From Hydnum rufescens UP504 (lineage: Eukaryota; Basidiomycota; Agaricomycetes; Cantharellales; Hydnaceae), in contig MU128952.1 in NCBI GenBank assembly GCA_014904985.1, forward strand, positions 28,699 to 92,698: a stretch of 64,000 nucleotides of DNA. Direction: 5' to 3'. How positions within the stretch are numbered: position 1 is the stretch's first letter; every line of letters begins with the position of its first letter. The position numbers were made by a program, and so were the translations under genes. This document shows, piece after piece, positions 24,392-36,654 of the stretch. The notes under the pieces were generated by a model that worked only from the letters and a program-made list of their open reading frames with translations, made no database searches and had not been told where the DNA came from.

Positions 24392-25132
24392 CTAAGCAAG
24401 GAACCGGTATGCGAGGATTGCTCCGAACAGGGCCAAAGGGAAGAGATAGATGACTGGGCTAGTATAGGGAAAGAGGACAACGGAGCGAATGGCCGGTGAA
24501 TCAAACAGGAGTTAACATGAGGAAGCGACTTGAGGGCAACATACCTTCCCCCGGTTTGCCCACCAGAGCCAGTGCTCCCAGTTTGACCATGGACGTAGCT
24601 AGACTTGACCTTGTGTAACGTCCCGGGGCAAATAAATTAGGCAAGATCGGAAAAGGAAGACGAAGACGTACAGATGGACCATCGAAATCCCCAATGTACA
24701 GCCCTTCAAGATATCACGAGCCTCATCGGAGTGTCCAACATCTTCGAACGCCTCAGTAGCATCCTTGCCTGTGCGGGTAGAGGGAAACTCTTCATACTCT
24801 GTGAGGCGGAAGAAGAGAAAAGAGGAAACAAACCAGCTTCAGCAAGAATGACCTCGTCTCCCCCTGGGTGCTATAGCGTACGATGCAGAGCATGAAGTCA
24901 ATTTTCATCAATGGCACCGTAGCTCGGTATAAGCGCACCTCATCCAAGAACTTTGTCACATTGTAGACTACGAAAGGAATTAGATCACGGTAAGTATGGG
25001 ACTCGCGGGACAGGATCCGGATCCTGGTGAGCGAGGCCTCTGTTCACCTTTCCCAGAGATGAGGACGTAGAGGTCGTCGCGACCGGTGTGAGCCTTGAGG
25101 GTTTCGAGGGAGATGGTCTTGGTGCCAGACAT
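24392..25132 (-). CDS. Cytochrome b5, tail-anchored
   Basis: The start gives MSGTKTISLETLKAHTGRDD. After short introns come VYNVTKFLDE, HPGGDEVILAEAG (the first haem ligand is the His of HPGG), KDATEAFEDVGHSDEARDIL (second haem His in GHSD) and a YIGDFDGPS stretch. A Gly/Ser linker leads to a C-terminal hydrophobic anchor (PVIYLFPLALFGAILAYRFL) and stop, placing the protein on the endoplasmic reticulum. It donates electrons to fatty-acid desaturases and sterol enzymes. At about 24,705 one base seems missing in a G-run, shifting KGLYIG out of frame. This is an essential-class gene, so an assembly indel is the likelier cause. Confidence 0.85.
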
Positions 25133-26086
25133 TGTCTAAAAGTGTAGTGGAGAGGAGGAAGACGAGTAGGTGCGACTTGGCTGTGTGGGGCTGGTTTTGA
25201 GGAATCCGACGGGGTGTGAGAAATCTTGGAGATACGTCCGTGCGAAAAAGCCGTTTGGCTCCGAAAAATCGTACTCATCGGGTCATTACAGTATTATTTG
25301 CTGGTACAATCCTCTCATGATCATACACTGATGCTAATGCCCTTGCAAGGACAACATTCATCCATTCCATGCTTTCTGTACTACTAAAACACACGAAGAA
25401 TAACCCCAAATTTCACGAATAAGAATTTACTGGGAGCTTTTTGGCCAGTTTCGTGGGAATTTCGCAGCGGAAAAAGGCACCGATGGGGTCGGTTAGGGCT
25501 CTTTGACGTTGACATAGGCAATGTTCAGGGAGACATGACTCAACAAATACATACCACGCACCGATGATCTTCTCAGCAACAAGAATATAGGCAATATCAC
25601 AAAATAAATAGCCACTATCATAACCATTCTTGGCCTTAGGCAATGGGTTGCCGTACAGACGCTAATGTCGGTGAACGCGAACGTTATCCCCATGCACCCC
25701 ACCGATGGTGATCTGGTGTATGGAGTGACATATTTAGACCGTTGTCAACTTCGAAAATGCTAATGAATCCAAGGTAGATTTAAGCATCTTCATGTCCGCC
25801 AAACGCACCGATTACAATTGTGGACCCCGCGACTCCTTTGGCATCAGCGATTGAAGCTTGGACGTGCTTGCACCAGCATTGATTACCCACAGTCACGCAT
25901 CTCGCCAGAAACTGCCCGCACAGATACCACTGAAAGCCACCTAGGTTTTCCCGAATTGATTCACGTGGTAACATTGCGAGCGGAACTTGCCGAAAACCAC
26001 GCTTCTGTGGTTTGGCCTTTGAAGAGTCGCCACTAAAGGCGCAGGGACCAGACTACAGTCCCTACTCTACTCTCTCGCATCTCGAA
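25133..26086. other. No supported gene
   Basis: Short frames only. A Cys-containing minus-strand piece (25780-25974) was checked against small secreted protein families and rejected. Confidence 0.35.
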
Positions 26087-29000
26087 ATGGACTTCGATGA
26101 CATCTTCGAGGGGGCTGAAGCTACCGTCTCGACTCCTGGCTCCGTAGTTTCGTCCAACTCTCCCTCATCAAGCTTCATACGCGCCATCGCGAACTCTCAA
26201 GAGGAAGCGTCGAGATCCTACTTCACGACGTCCTTAATTGGGCTTCTCTTCATTCTCGCTATCTATTGGATCGTGTCTTTTTCTCTCAGCTACAAGCAAA
26301 AATTGAATCGTCTATCCATCGAGCTGTGCGCCTACTGCCATTTTCCCTTGCGTCGCTCACTGCTAATGCTGCCCAATAGTGCTCAGCGTCGACGACATGG
26401 GATCCAGACAATGATAAGAGACCATTCGCTGAGGCCTATCAGATGCCGTGAATCACCGCCGCCCTCTTGTCCGACCAAAACAAAGGCCTGTTCCTGATAT
26501 CTACCCCGTCAACAGCCTTCGCCAGCAAGGTGCATATGATCCCTTTGGACGAACTCTCAGAGATCAACAGCTCCGCGACCAGGATCACACTCGTATGTGT
26601 CCCCACGCCTTACGCGTCTCACGTTCCAATTGTCTTGACGTGTTATTTCCAGTACAACGTCTTCCAATGGTAGAAAGAAACAGTCTTCCCGAGCATCCCA
26701 CAGATCCCACCAGCTTTTCCTCATCATTTCAGCACACATACCTACCAGCTCCTTCAGTCGAGTAAGTCATCGAATGATTTCGACCTCATTCTATTTCCTG
26801 CTTATCTTAGGTCTCACGTAGCCCCTTAGCACAAGAAAACATCCCAGTTTCCAGATATGAGGCCCCGAGTTTGACTTCCGTACCCCGTTCCTCGGCCTTA
26901 CCCAACAAGCCTATACCTAGGCCTTCTGATATCCCTCGCCCACTCGCGCCTCCACAACGGACGGTTAATCCCTTTAGTCCTGTTAAAAAGAGTGCAGTGA
27001 AGAGATTGTACATGGATAGACCTGAAGAAGCCGAACTTGCAACCACCCCAACAGCAGCTGCATTTTCTCTCCCAAAGCGCCCACGGAAAAATACGTGGGG
27101 CACGGAGGCGAAACCAGATGGGGATGATTCGCCCCGATGGGTTGCCAAGGTATATCCTCTGTTGCCTTCTGACGACCTGTTTCCTCCGTGCTGATCACTC
27201 TGTCCTATAGCATACACAGGAACAATCTCGCAAGGAGAAGCGTCCAGCACACTCGGCGGACGATGCGACCCTTGAAAGGACACGTCCCAAAGCTGGAGGG
27301 AAACGTCCTCGTCCTACATGACTCGACATAGAGACTTCTAACCTCCCCTCTGACGATCTGACGGCTGGGGAGCCTCCGTCGCCTAGCAAAAAGAATGTTA
27401 GTTTTGCGCCGTCTGCGGGTGGAGGCAAGAAACCCAATTCCAAGAAATCTGCAAGGCGTTCATCGAAGGGTTCGACGCAGGCATATGATGAAGATCTAAT
27501 ATCCGATTCTCGTGGGCAGAAGCGCGACCGAGACGAAGGCGGGCCTGCTGACGAAGAGAACTGAATCCGTCCTCTACGTAAGCGAGGCCGCGAACATGAC
27601 CAGGAGCCTCTCGGAAAGGATGGTGATCCAGAGGAGATACCTGAAATAAAGTTTGTTGTCGATCCCCTTTGTGGTGGGCGGAAACCGGGCGAAGAGTGGG
27701 AGTCCGGGGACCTCAAGTTCAAGGTCGGCCCAGATGGTAGACGTCTACAGCGTGGGACTATTTTGGAAAAGAGACCTAAATACCATATGGTGACATTCTC
27801 TTCATTCCTCCACGGCAAAATATTACTGACGCCTATGGATATTTGCAGCCTGTGGATTCCGCGCATCAAGATCATGGAAACATGATGGAGGTGCTGGTCG
27901 AGAAGTGGTACACACAAGAAGAGTATATCGCTGCCAAAGCAGCTGGAGTATTCGCGTGGCAACAAGCAGCCCCACCTGCCCCTGCACCCACTGCTCCTGA
28001 ACCATCGCCGGCTCGTGCTCGAAGACCTTTTGTGAGTACATTCGATGCCATGTTGTCCGCTTTGTCCTGATCGGGGTTCGCCTATATCAGGGCCGCTCTT
28101 CCGCGAGTTTCTGGGATCTGCCCGAAGGGACTGCTAAGACTTCGCCAGTTCGTGGTGTCGAGATAAACCCATTCGAACATGGGGATGCTCCCGTCGGACG
28201 CCTCACACCGTCTCGTACGCGGCAATCTTTGGGGTCGTCGACAACGAATCCGCTTGGTGTATCGCAACGCGCCGCGTCTACCAGGTGGCAGAAACAAGCC
28301 GCCGAGCAAGAAGCCTTGAGGAAGCTCCAGGAGGCCCGGAGTTCCCAGACAAAGCGCAGCGCAGCGCCCACGCCTCGATCAGGCCCACCGTCCACGCAAT
28401 TTACGGCTCCGTCATCATTCAAACTACCTCCGAAACCCACCGCAAGCAATCCTTCCCCTACAGAGCCAAGGCATAACCCAGACGAGCCAGCATCTGCTGC
28501 GGCAGCCCCAATCGACAATGGGAAGAAAACTCAGACGCCCACCATCTCTCCATTTGGTTCATTGATCGCCCCTATCACGGCCACATCCGCTTCAGACGCA
28601 AAGGCAACTCCGACCGCCACCAACTCGATTGCATTCCCCCCGTTCTCGCCGCCGAAGCCGGCCGTGACAGTCTCAGCACCCACATCCAACGGAAACCACC
28701 AAGGATCTGAGCCCAAACCTGCGCCTGCGCCTGCACCCAGTTCCCCTTTCGCATTTCCTACTAAATTTGTGGGTTTCGGGTCACCAAAGCCTGCAGATGA
28801 GAAGTCTACAAATGGCACTGTAGGAGTTTCTGCCCCTGATCCCGCCCCCTCCGCCCCCTCTCTATCCTTCAACTTTGGGGCTAAACCTGCCAATAACCCC
28901 ACCCCTCCGTCCAGCCTTCCCCCGAAGCCTGCTTTCGGTGCGCCTTCTAGTACTAACGCATTCCCAAGTACATCTGGAGCTCCGGTATCTGTGGGTGTCA

Positions 29001-30297
29001 ATAAGCCTGCTCCCCCCACCAACTTCTTCGGCTTTCCCCCTAAGGCCCCTTCCTCGCATGAACCGTCATCCCAAGATCAGAGAAAGCCTCAAGAGAGCGC
29101 TTCTTCAACTGTCTCCAGTGAAGGGAAAAGCCTGTTCAACCGTCTTGGGATGGCCCCTCCGGCTGATTCCACCAATTCTAACGGCACGACCATGACTGTG
29201 AATGGAATCGACTCCGCTCACTCCTCATCATCGAACGATGGCAATACCACAGTCTGGAGTGGACCACAAAAGTCTACTCCGACGTTTGGTGGATTTGGTG
29301 GCTTCGGGACGGGAAGTCACCAGCAGGACGGTGCTCCCAAACCCCAAGCGGCTTTCAGTTTCAAAGGTGCTGCTGCTAGAGCAGAGAACAAGTCGGGGGA
29401 AACAGAAGGATCCACACCCAGCGCACCTAGTGCCTTTACTGGATTCGGCTCTGGAAGTTCAATTACGAACGTATTCGGCAATGGCTTGTCCTCAACGAAT
29501 AAATCATCGACTGTGGTTACCACTAATGGATCTGGTGGCAGCCACACCAGTGTGCATAAAAAGTGGACGAACCCAGATTTGCAGTCGGTAACGAATACCA
29601 GTACCACTCAAAAGCCTATCTCTGCATTCGCCGGATTTGGTGCTAGTAATAATACTGCACAACAAATACAATCGGATTCGACCGCCTCTCAAAAGCCTAC
29701 CAGTGTATTTGCAGGGTTTGGCGTTAGTGGTTCAAGTACCAGCGATACTCAGCAGCCGCAGTCTGGCTCATCTTCGTCACCCTTCAGCAATGCCAAGTTT
29801 GCATTTGGAGGGAACGCTAATGGTGGATTTACATCCGCCTTTGGGCAGCAAAACCAGACCAACAAAAGCCCAACATATTTCAGAATGGTCCCAGCGCGCT
29901 CAATTCCACGGCTCCCGCGTTTCAATTTGGCAATGCAGGGAATTCGTCCTCCACTCCTACGCCTGCCTTCGGCGCTGCCTCCGCCCAGCCCGCCCCCACG
30001 TTTGGTTCTCCGAGTACCGCCTTTGGCTCTTCACCGAGTACGACCACGCCCATGTTTAGTAGTGGAACAGCGAGTGGAAGTGTTTTTGGGAGTGCGAGTT
30101 CCCCCGTTCAGCCTGCATTTGGCCAGAGTAATGCGCCTGCTACACCAGGAGGTATGCCATCGACACCGTCTGCATGGACGCCGCCCGTCCCCCCACGTTT
30201 CGTACCTGGAGTGGCTGCAGAGAGACCCCCGGGGGCTCCGCCTCCGGCTGCGCGTTCACGGTCGAGGAGCACGAGACCTTCCCGGCCCACTCGCTGA
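26087..30297 (+). CDS. FG-repeat nucleoporin of the Nup1/Nup124 kind, frame broken
   Basis: From about 26,820 the exons encode a basic, NLS-like part (SPVKKSAVKRLYMDRPEEAE) and a short conserved block (IKFVVDPLCGGRKPGEEW ... VEKWYTQEEYIAAK). A 600-residue Ser/Pro/Thr-rich tail with many FG and FxFG repeats follows (FGGFG, FAGFG, FGS), ending in an Arg-rich tip. FG repeats form the transport barrier of the nuclear pore. The piece from 26,087 (MDFDDIFEGAEA) is the probable N-terminus, but the exons between 26,230 and 26,760 are unclear. Two in-frame TGA codons occur (27319 and 27562, both where CGA would fit). A one-base shift near 29,868 in an A-run moves the reading phase; the correct FG phase continues to 30297. 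Either the copy is decayed or the sequence has errors. Confidence 0.75.
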
Positions 30298-30841
30298 TTC
30301 CCTAAAAGCTCGAGTTTTTTTTATTATACAGTAGTCGGTTTTTCTCTTTTTTTCCCTGGATTTGTTGCCATTGGCCTGTCAGTTTTTTTTTTTTTTGTTT
30401 TTTTTTTTTCCTTGCGCTTTATTTGTGCTTTCGCAGTTTTGGAGTACACTATCATCTCTCAAGGAGATTCTCGGAACTTCATCGAACATTTGTACTTGCA
30501 TGAGACGACCCCATCATTACTGTAGAATCGCATTATCATCGTGGAGAGGGTGTTTCAGCCATTCATCAATTATCAAAAGTAGAGTAGTAAGTGCGAGAAG
30601 AGGACGGACGAGAATATCCTGAAAGCGAGCCCAGTGCAACTAGTGATGTCGTCAGTCACAAAATAGAACAGAACAACAGAATGGGGGGGTGGGGTATGAT
30701 AGAACAATTCCATGGGGTGGCCAACACAAGTGATTGCAGAACAAGAAAAAAACGGGGGAAGTGATTCGAAGAGACGGGCGGGCGGGAAACTTCGAACTTA
30801 GCGACGATGAGAGATGGCGCCGCGGGAGCCCCTGGAGCTTC

Positions 30842-33425
30842 TCACTTTTGCGGGGCCAGCACTCCCCGCACCGCCCACCATGATCGCAGTAGGTCCTTTT
30901 TGACCGTAAAGTAGAGAAAGACGACGAGGACGGCGACGAATTGGAAGGACATCCAGACCTGGACCATCGTCTGCAAAGAGGTGTTGTGGAGCTTGGTAGC
31001 GAGGGACATGTTATCAGTCTCCTGCTCCCGGGTCTTTCTCTGAAATCGCAGTAGCGAAGAACGGGGGATAGGAGAGGACGAACCGTCTTCTTCGTGGCCG
31101 TCATCCTCCTCGTTACCATCTTCGTCATCTTTAGCGTCACACTGCGTGGGTGTGGAAGCGAGACTGGTGTCCCCGGGCGGATGGACGAGGGATCCCTGAC
31201 GAGTATGCCCAGAAGGAAGATGCGCAGGATCGGTATACAACGAGATGCGCCTCTCACGAACTTGGGACAGCCGATTGAGCGCCTGTTCTCGTCGAACAAG
31301 TGATGCGTCGACTTCGCTTTTCCCTGGGTCCATGTTGCTCTTCGTCCTCTTCCACATCTTCGTCAGGGTACATACTCCAAGCGTCGTCCTGGAGAGCCCC
31401 CATAGACTCCCGACCAGCGCGATTTGGAGTGAGGAGTTTCAAGCTCTCTGCCTCTGCAGATATCCACACCGTCGGTCGAGCCACGACGGCTCGATCTAAG
31501 AGATAGAATGTCTCGACAGGCGCATTGCGCAAGGACCGCAGCGGCAATATATGTTCGTCCGAATCACGGGGCTCGCCAATCCTCAGGGGGTCCAGAGCGG
31601 CACTAAGAGCAGTCCATTGCAGTCGTGTCCACCAATTGCATCGCGCCACTAGTGGATACCGCGTCCTGTTCCGAGTGTGCTTCATCTCGATCGACATCTG
31701 AAAGACCGAAATCGGAACCGAACATCTTGTGCTCGAAATCGGCCTTCCAATCCCCTCCGAATTCCACACCCAACTCGCTCTTCAGAGTCCGCAGCCGAGG
31801 AAGATCGCTGAGGCTCGTATTCGGGTCCGCAGTATTAAAAAATGGATATTCATTCATGGGCGATGAGAAGACATCATCGCGGGGAATGAGTCCGGAGATG
31901 TCATTTTCAGGCTCATCCGACCGGCTGGTTGTCGCGCACTGGATGGGGCTAAGAACGAGCTCAAAGGAAGTTGTTCGGTGTTGGTAGGCGGGGAGGGCGT
32001 AGGAGGAACAAATGAAAGAGGTGTAATAGCGGAGCGCATTTTACCCTTTCCTTTCCCTGACAAGGCTATCATGTTTTTGTTGCCTAACCCGACCCTGGGA
32101 CGACGACCTGGAAGGGATGGCTTCTTCTGCAACGATCCAGAGCGCTTCCTTTGCATAGTATTTTGTCTGCTGGGACCAGGACTAGGTTGGTGGCTAGCTT
32201 CAGGCTCTACAACCTTCTCGAAGACGTCTGACTTCGGAAGTTCAAAGACAGGTGCGAGAGGGGTGAGTGCGGAGGCGGCAGCGGATAGGGATGCGGATGC
32301 GGCACGTCCTTTTGATCTCTGCATGTCCTGCATCATTTTCTGTACATCGGCGGCCGTCTGGGCTTTCTGATCACGGAGCTTCGAGGTGGCTTGTTCAAGC
32401 TCGGCGATCTTGATGTTCATCTCAGACAGCAAATGGGAAGAAGGATCTGAGGGGATTGGGGGGACATTTGTCAATTGTGAATCGTCGACGGGGGAATCAG
32501 TTAGCATCGAAGAAGCAGCAAGAATAGGGGACATCTCCAGAGGATGTGTAATGGAAGTGGACTGAGAATGATGCATGACGCGACGAACGGGGGGTGCGAA
32601 GTCCGCCGGCTCTGTACTTCCAGAGGTCGTAGGGGACATTCCATGTGTGAGTCGCCTCTCTCGAGCCAGCCTAAGTTTCTCGTTCCGCTCGTGGCGAAGG
32701 CGTTTTGCGAGTTGCTCGTCTTCCTCTTCGTCCCTACGGACAACCTCTTCAAGTTCGTCATTGCGTTGTTGAGTGTGCTCCAATTCTGCGCGCAACCCGA
32801 CGACCTCCTTCTCCAACCTTCGCAGCTTTGCGTTGGCGGAAGCGGCTTCATCTTCAATTTGTTGATTCAGGATATCGATACGTTCTTGAAGTTCGGAATT
32901 CATTTCAGATAGCAATGCGAGGCGTTGAGGTGTGACAGGGACTGCAGAGTGTTCCCGCGTTGTAGAGAGTGGGGGCGGGGTACGCAGCCTCGAGACATCA
33001 AGGGGATCCAAGTGAAGTTCTGGAGATGTAGAGGGAGATAGTGCAGAGCGCGATGAAGCTAAAAGAGCATCGCCCGCTCGGCTGACAAGTAAAGCCACAT
33101 CATCAGGAAGCTCCGCTACCTCCGGCTCTATCGAATGCAAGGCATTGAATGAGCACTGCATTACATAGGTGAGAACAGGCTGAGCGCACCGATGGGGGCC
33201 TCGTGTTGTACCGAGGATGTGAACTTGGCATCTGATGGTCGATGGTGGTTCAGAATTGGCACTGTCACTGCTATATTCATCAGAAGAGACGTGGGGGGAG
33301 TGGTATGGTGGAGGAGGATGTTCTTCATCCGGCCGATGGGGCAGACTTTGGTGAGCTCGACGGGTGGCCCTCGCAGGTCTTGGGCGTGAGAAATGGGTAT
33401 CGCTGGCAGTACGCGCGGAAAACAT
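30842..33425 (-). CDS. Coiled-coil protein with a C-terminal membrane anchor
   Basis: A long open stretch (33425-31,854) encodes a Pro/Ser-rich start, then two coiled-coil segments (heptads around MNSELQERIDILNQQIEDE ... LRRLEKEVVGLRAEL and LLSEMNIKIAELEQATSKL), then a basic disordered region. After further exons the end has another helical piece (LVRREQALNRLSQVRERR) and one hydrophobic segment (VWMSFQFVAVLVVFLYF) near the C-terminus. A cytosolic coiled-coil protein anchored by its tail in a membrane is the reasonable reading. I do not recognise the family. Frame changes near 31,635 and 31,345 are either introns I could not place or one-base errors. Confidence 0.65.
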
Positions 33426-35176
33426 AGTGAGATAGAAGAGAGTGTGGGGAGGCCAGTCGTCGGAGGAAACCTTGAGAAGTGGCCCAAAGTGAAGTTTGGC
33501 CCAACTTGTTCAACATGCATTACAATTGAAGGGAGTTCTCCCTCCGTACACAGACTCAAATTCCCACGCCACACGTGTTATTTCACTCCTTCCCCTTCCC
33601 CCTCCACCGCCCTGAGTCTCTTCACCTAGTATAAGTAACATAAATGAGCGAGCATCAGCAGCATTATTTCTTGTAAATTTTTCTCTGCGGTAAAAATTTT
33701 CCAGCAACCAGATATGGGACCAGCTCCTCCATGACCGCTACAGGCTTGATACAACACAACTTCAGCGTGTGCACTACTTGAGGCAGAGAAGCAGAATGTG
33801 CAGTTCAAGCCCTCAGGTCCGCCCTGTCAAAGCAAATAGTCATCGAAACCATGTGAATTTGGATTCAGGCTCTGACAGAAACACCGCGGAGAATCCCTCC
33901 CAGGAGGCAACTGTCCGGACGCGGTTCCTGCACCGACGGGTAGATTGTCCCCAGTGCGCTGTGCCGGCTAATCTCCATTGAAAATGCGAGCGGCCTATCC
34001 CATCCGCTCTCATCAACGGAGACGACTGGTAGCCCCTGCATGGGAGTTACAAGAAATCGTCTAGAAATCCGGAGTGTCGGCTCAGTGCGACAGGGGCCCT
34101 CCGATACTGAAATTGGTTACCAAAGGCACGAATTATCAAGAATCGTACCATATCCAGCCCCAGGTCACATTATCGCTCCACCACCTTGATCGACCTGATA
34201 CCTTGTCTTGGAATGAACCCTGGGCACCACCTCCTCGCACACAGGCAGTGCCTCCCTGCCCCACTGCTTATAATGAAAAATGAAAAGGGTCGTTGATGAC
34301 CGGCGGGGCCGTCGCTAGTGGATTCCGAGATCTTGAAGGTTGCGGCCTTAGACCCCCCGCCACAGATGTCAATCCAGCAGGTCTTCTTTGATAGATATGG
34401 GTCTGATATAGGCACGGCAGCAGCTTTATCCTGGAAAGAACGGTGCAAATATGATGCTTAGAACAGCAATACATGGATAAAACCTCTTAATTTCAGGGAA
34501 TGTCTACCAGCTTCGCTGCCGGCATCCCGTCCTTGCTTCTGGCTCTGTTCAGGTAACTAATAATACCACGCATTGGAGTGGTAGATATGTCCCACAGACC
34601 TGTGATCACACTATGACATGTCTGTGGCTCAATGACCTCGTACTGACCTCGTACTATGCTCTCGGACGGTCTTTTGGGCTGCCGTTCGAACAAAGCATGA
34701 GTTTTCTAGAAACACGTTCCAAGTCGTAATTCAATTCGATCGTGCAACGCAAAAATATATCGTTCATTGCAGAATCCACGGAGATACGTACCTTTATTCT
34801 GGCAGGTGCCGAATCAAGGAATCCACCATGGAGAGCCTGCCTAGACACGCCGGGGAGGTCATTTGGATACAGGCACAGACAGGTTAGTAACCTCGCGTAA
34901 ATACGAGTTGACCGCCCGACCCGAAATCCCCTTTAATCTGTCTCAAGTTTGGTAGCTTGAACTGTGTGGAGTCGGTGCATCGACTATGTGAACCGAAGAT
35001 CGGCAGCGTTAGTCCAGCGGTGCTGAGAACACCCATATGCACAACAGAAATCCAAAGCGAACACCCGCAAACACGGCGCAGAGTGCCGCAAGATTTTGCC
35101 TCAAAATTGATTTTGTCACAGAGTGTGTCACATGCTCTTTCTCACGCTACGGCAACATCCACAACTCGATCTCGGG
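33426..35176. other. No supported gene
   Basis: Only short scattered frames are present, with no domain, signal peptide or repeat that I can identify. Confidence 0.35.
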
Positions 35177-35680
35177 ATGTCAGCGCCTTCTAGCCCAGAT
35201 CTTGTGACCGCCTCGCCCAGGATGCCTGGTGCTAATCCCTTCGAGTCCCCCACCGATCCAGAAACCCCACTACGAGGGAAACCCATTCCCCTCCGCAGTG
35301 CGACCTCTTCGATGTCCTACTCTATTTTCTTGTGCTCATTGATCATCGATATCTCTAGAGTCACTGGGATCATCCGATGCTCGTCGGACGGCCAGTTTAT
35401 CCCCCTCACCGGTTCCCGTGCGTTATTTAGTCATAAAAATCACCGCGTCACCCTGTTTCACGTCCTGGCTTTCTCACAGTCCCCCACGAGTACTCTGCGC
35501 TCGGTTGCTAGCGCAAACTCGATGAGACCAACTCCGCCCCTTCGCCGGACTGCAGGAAGCGCATCTACCCCGCTATCCACCGTCCACCTATCATGTTACT
35601 ATCAAAGCGGATCCGACGATATTACTGCGTTTGACCCAGCGGACAAGGAATTGTACGAGCTATGGGCGCCGAAAACATGA
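35177..35680 (+). CDS. Hypothetical Ser/Pro-rich N-terminal piece
   Basis: The Met at 35177 begins MSAPSSPDLVTASPRMPGAN, a disordered start of the kind found on fungal membrane and wall-synthesis proteins. A later block, LRRTAGSASTPLST and FDPADKELYELWAP, looks conserved. The middle may contain introns because the composition changes abruptly. The downstream continuation is not visible as a clear frame, so this may be a fragment. I do not assign a function. Confidence 0.35.
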   Translation: MSAPSSPDLVTASPRMPGANPFESPTDPETPLRGKPIPLRSATSSMSYSIFLCSLIIDISRVTGIIRCSSDGQFIPLTGSRALFSHKNHRVTLFHVLAFSQSPTSTLRSVASANSMRPTPPLRRTAGSASTPLSTVHLSCYYQSGSDDITAFDPADKELYELWAPKT

Positions 35681-36654
35681 ACGTGGACGTGCACAATATA
35701 CTGTTATTTATTGGGACACTCAATATACGTACCGGTATCATACACATTTCGCGTATCTCAAGTCCTCTCGGTACATTGGAAACCTCAGTCATCCTCCTAT
35801 AAAGCGGACATCACTGTGTGTGTTCTCGGGGAAATAGTTCGCCCCCCCACCCCTTGTAATGTACAGTTTCAAAGAGCTGCCTTAACGTGCCTGTGTGGAA
35901 TCGCCCCTCCAGCACACAGCCGAAGCCACCAAGTCCCAGTTCCGCACTCTCGCAGTTTCACTCTCAATAAGGCGGGTGGAGTAGGAAAGTGCCTCGAGGT
36001 CATTTCCGCTGGATAAGGTCTACTACATCTGCGCCGAAACTCATGCACGCATCTCCGGTACGCCAATATGCAGGTAATTGGTTCTTTTCTATTACCGTAC
36101 TCGGACAAAAACTTCTTGACCCGATAGATATCGATCAAACAGGAGAATGACTGTCTAAGATGGAGGCAGTGGTCTTTTTTTTTTTTTTTCAAGTGTTCCT
36201 TTGTTTTTTTCCCTTACCGGTTGAACGTAGGCACCCCCACCCGGCCTTCTCACTGAATCCGTGTGTGGAATTTACTGTACAACTGGCAAGCTTACTCTCG
36301 ATGGATTGCGTCGAAAGAGAATCGTCCGAGAGGCACGACCTTTAGCCGTACCCTAGTCGTCATGATTGGGGTACAATCCTCAGGGCTCTCCCTACACACT
36401 GAAGTACGTTACAGGGACCCGTGGGTACAGGAATTTCAGGAACTAGGGGGATTTTTATTTTTGATACAAAATTATGTACATGCAATGGGGATTTCTGAGT
36501 GGCGAGAAGAACATCAAGGATTGCTGTGGATGAACAGGGATTGTAATAATGGGGGGGGAGCTCCATGCTCTGTTAGTTTTAGTACCCGTGTGGTTGGTTG
36601 GGAGTTGCAAAAGCTGGAAGAGATACTTGGCAGATTCGTCGCGAGGAGATTCTT

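Noticed and set aside
25780..25974. Cys-containing minus-strand piece, considered as a small secreted (cerato-platanin-like) protein
   Set aside because: The spacing of Cys and the family's conserved blocks are not there, and no signal peptide is joined to it.
27195..27965. 256-codon minus-strand frame
   Set aside because: Opposite strand of the nucleoporin exons; its composition is what antisense of a Ser/Lys/Glu-rich region gives.
28531..29022. 163-codon Gly-rich minus-strand frame
   Set aside because: Antisense of the FG nucleoporin; Pro/Ser-rich coding gives Gly-rich antisense.
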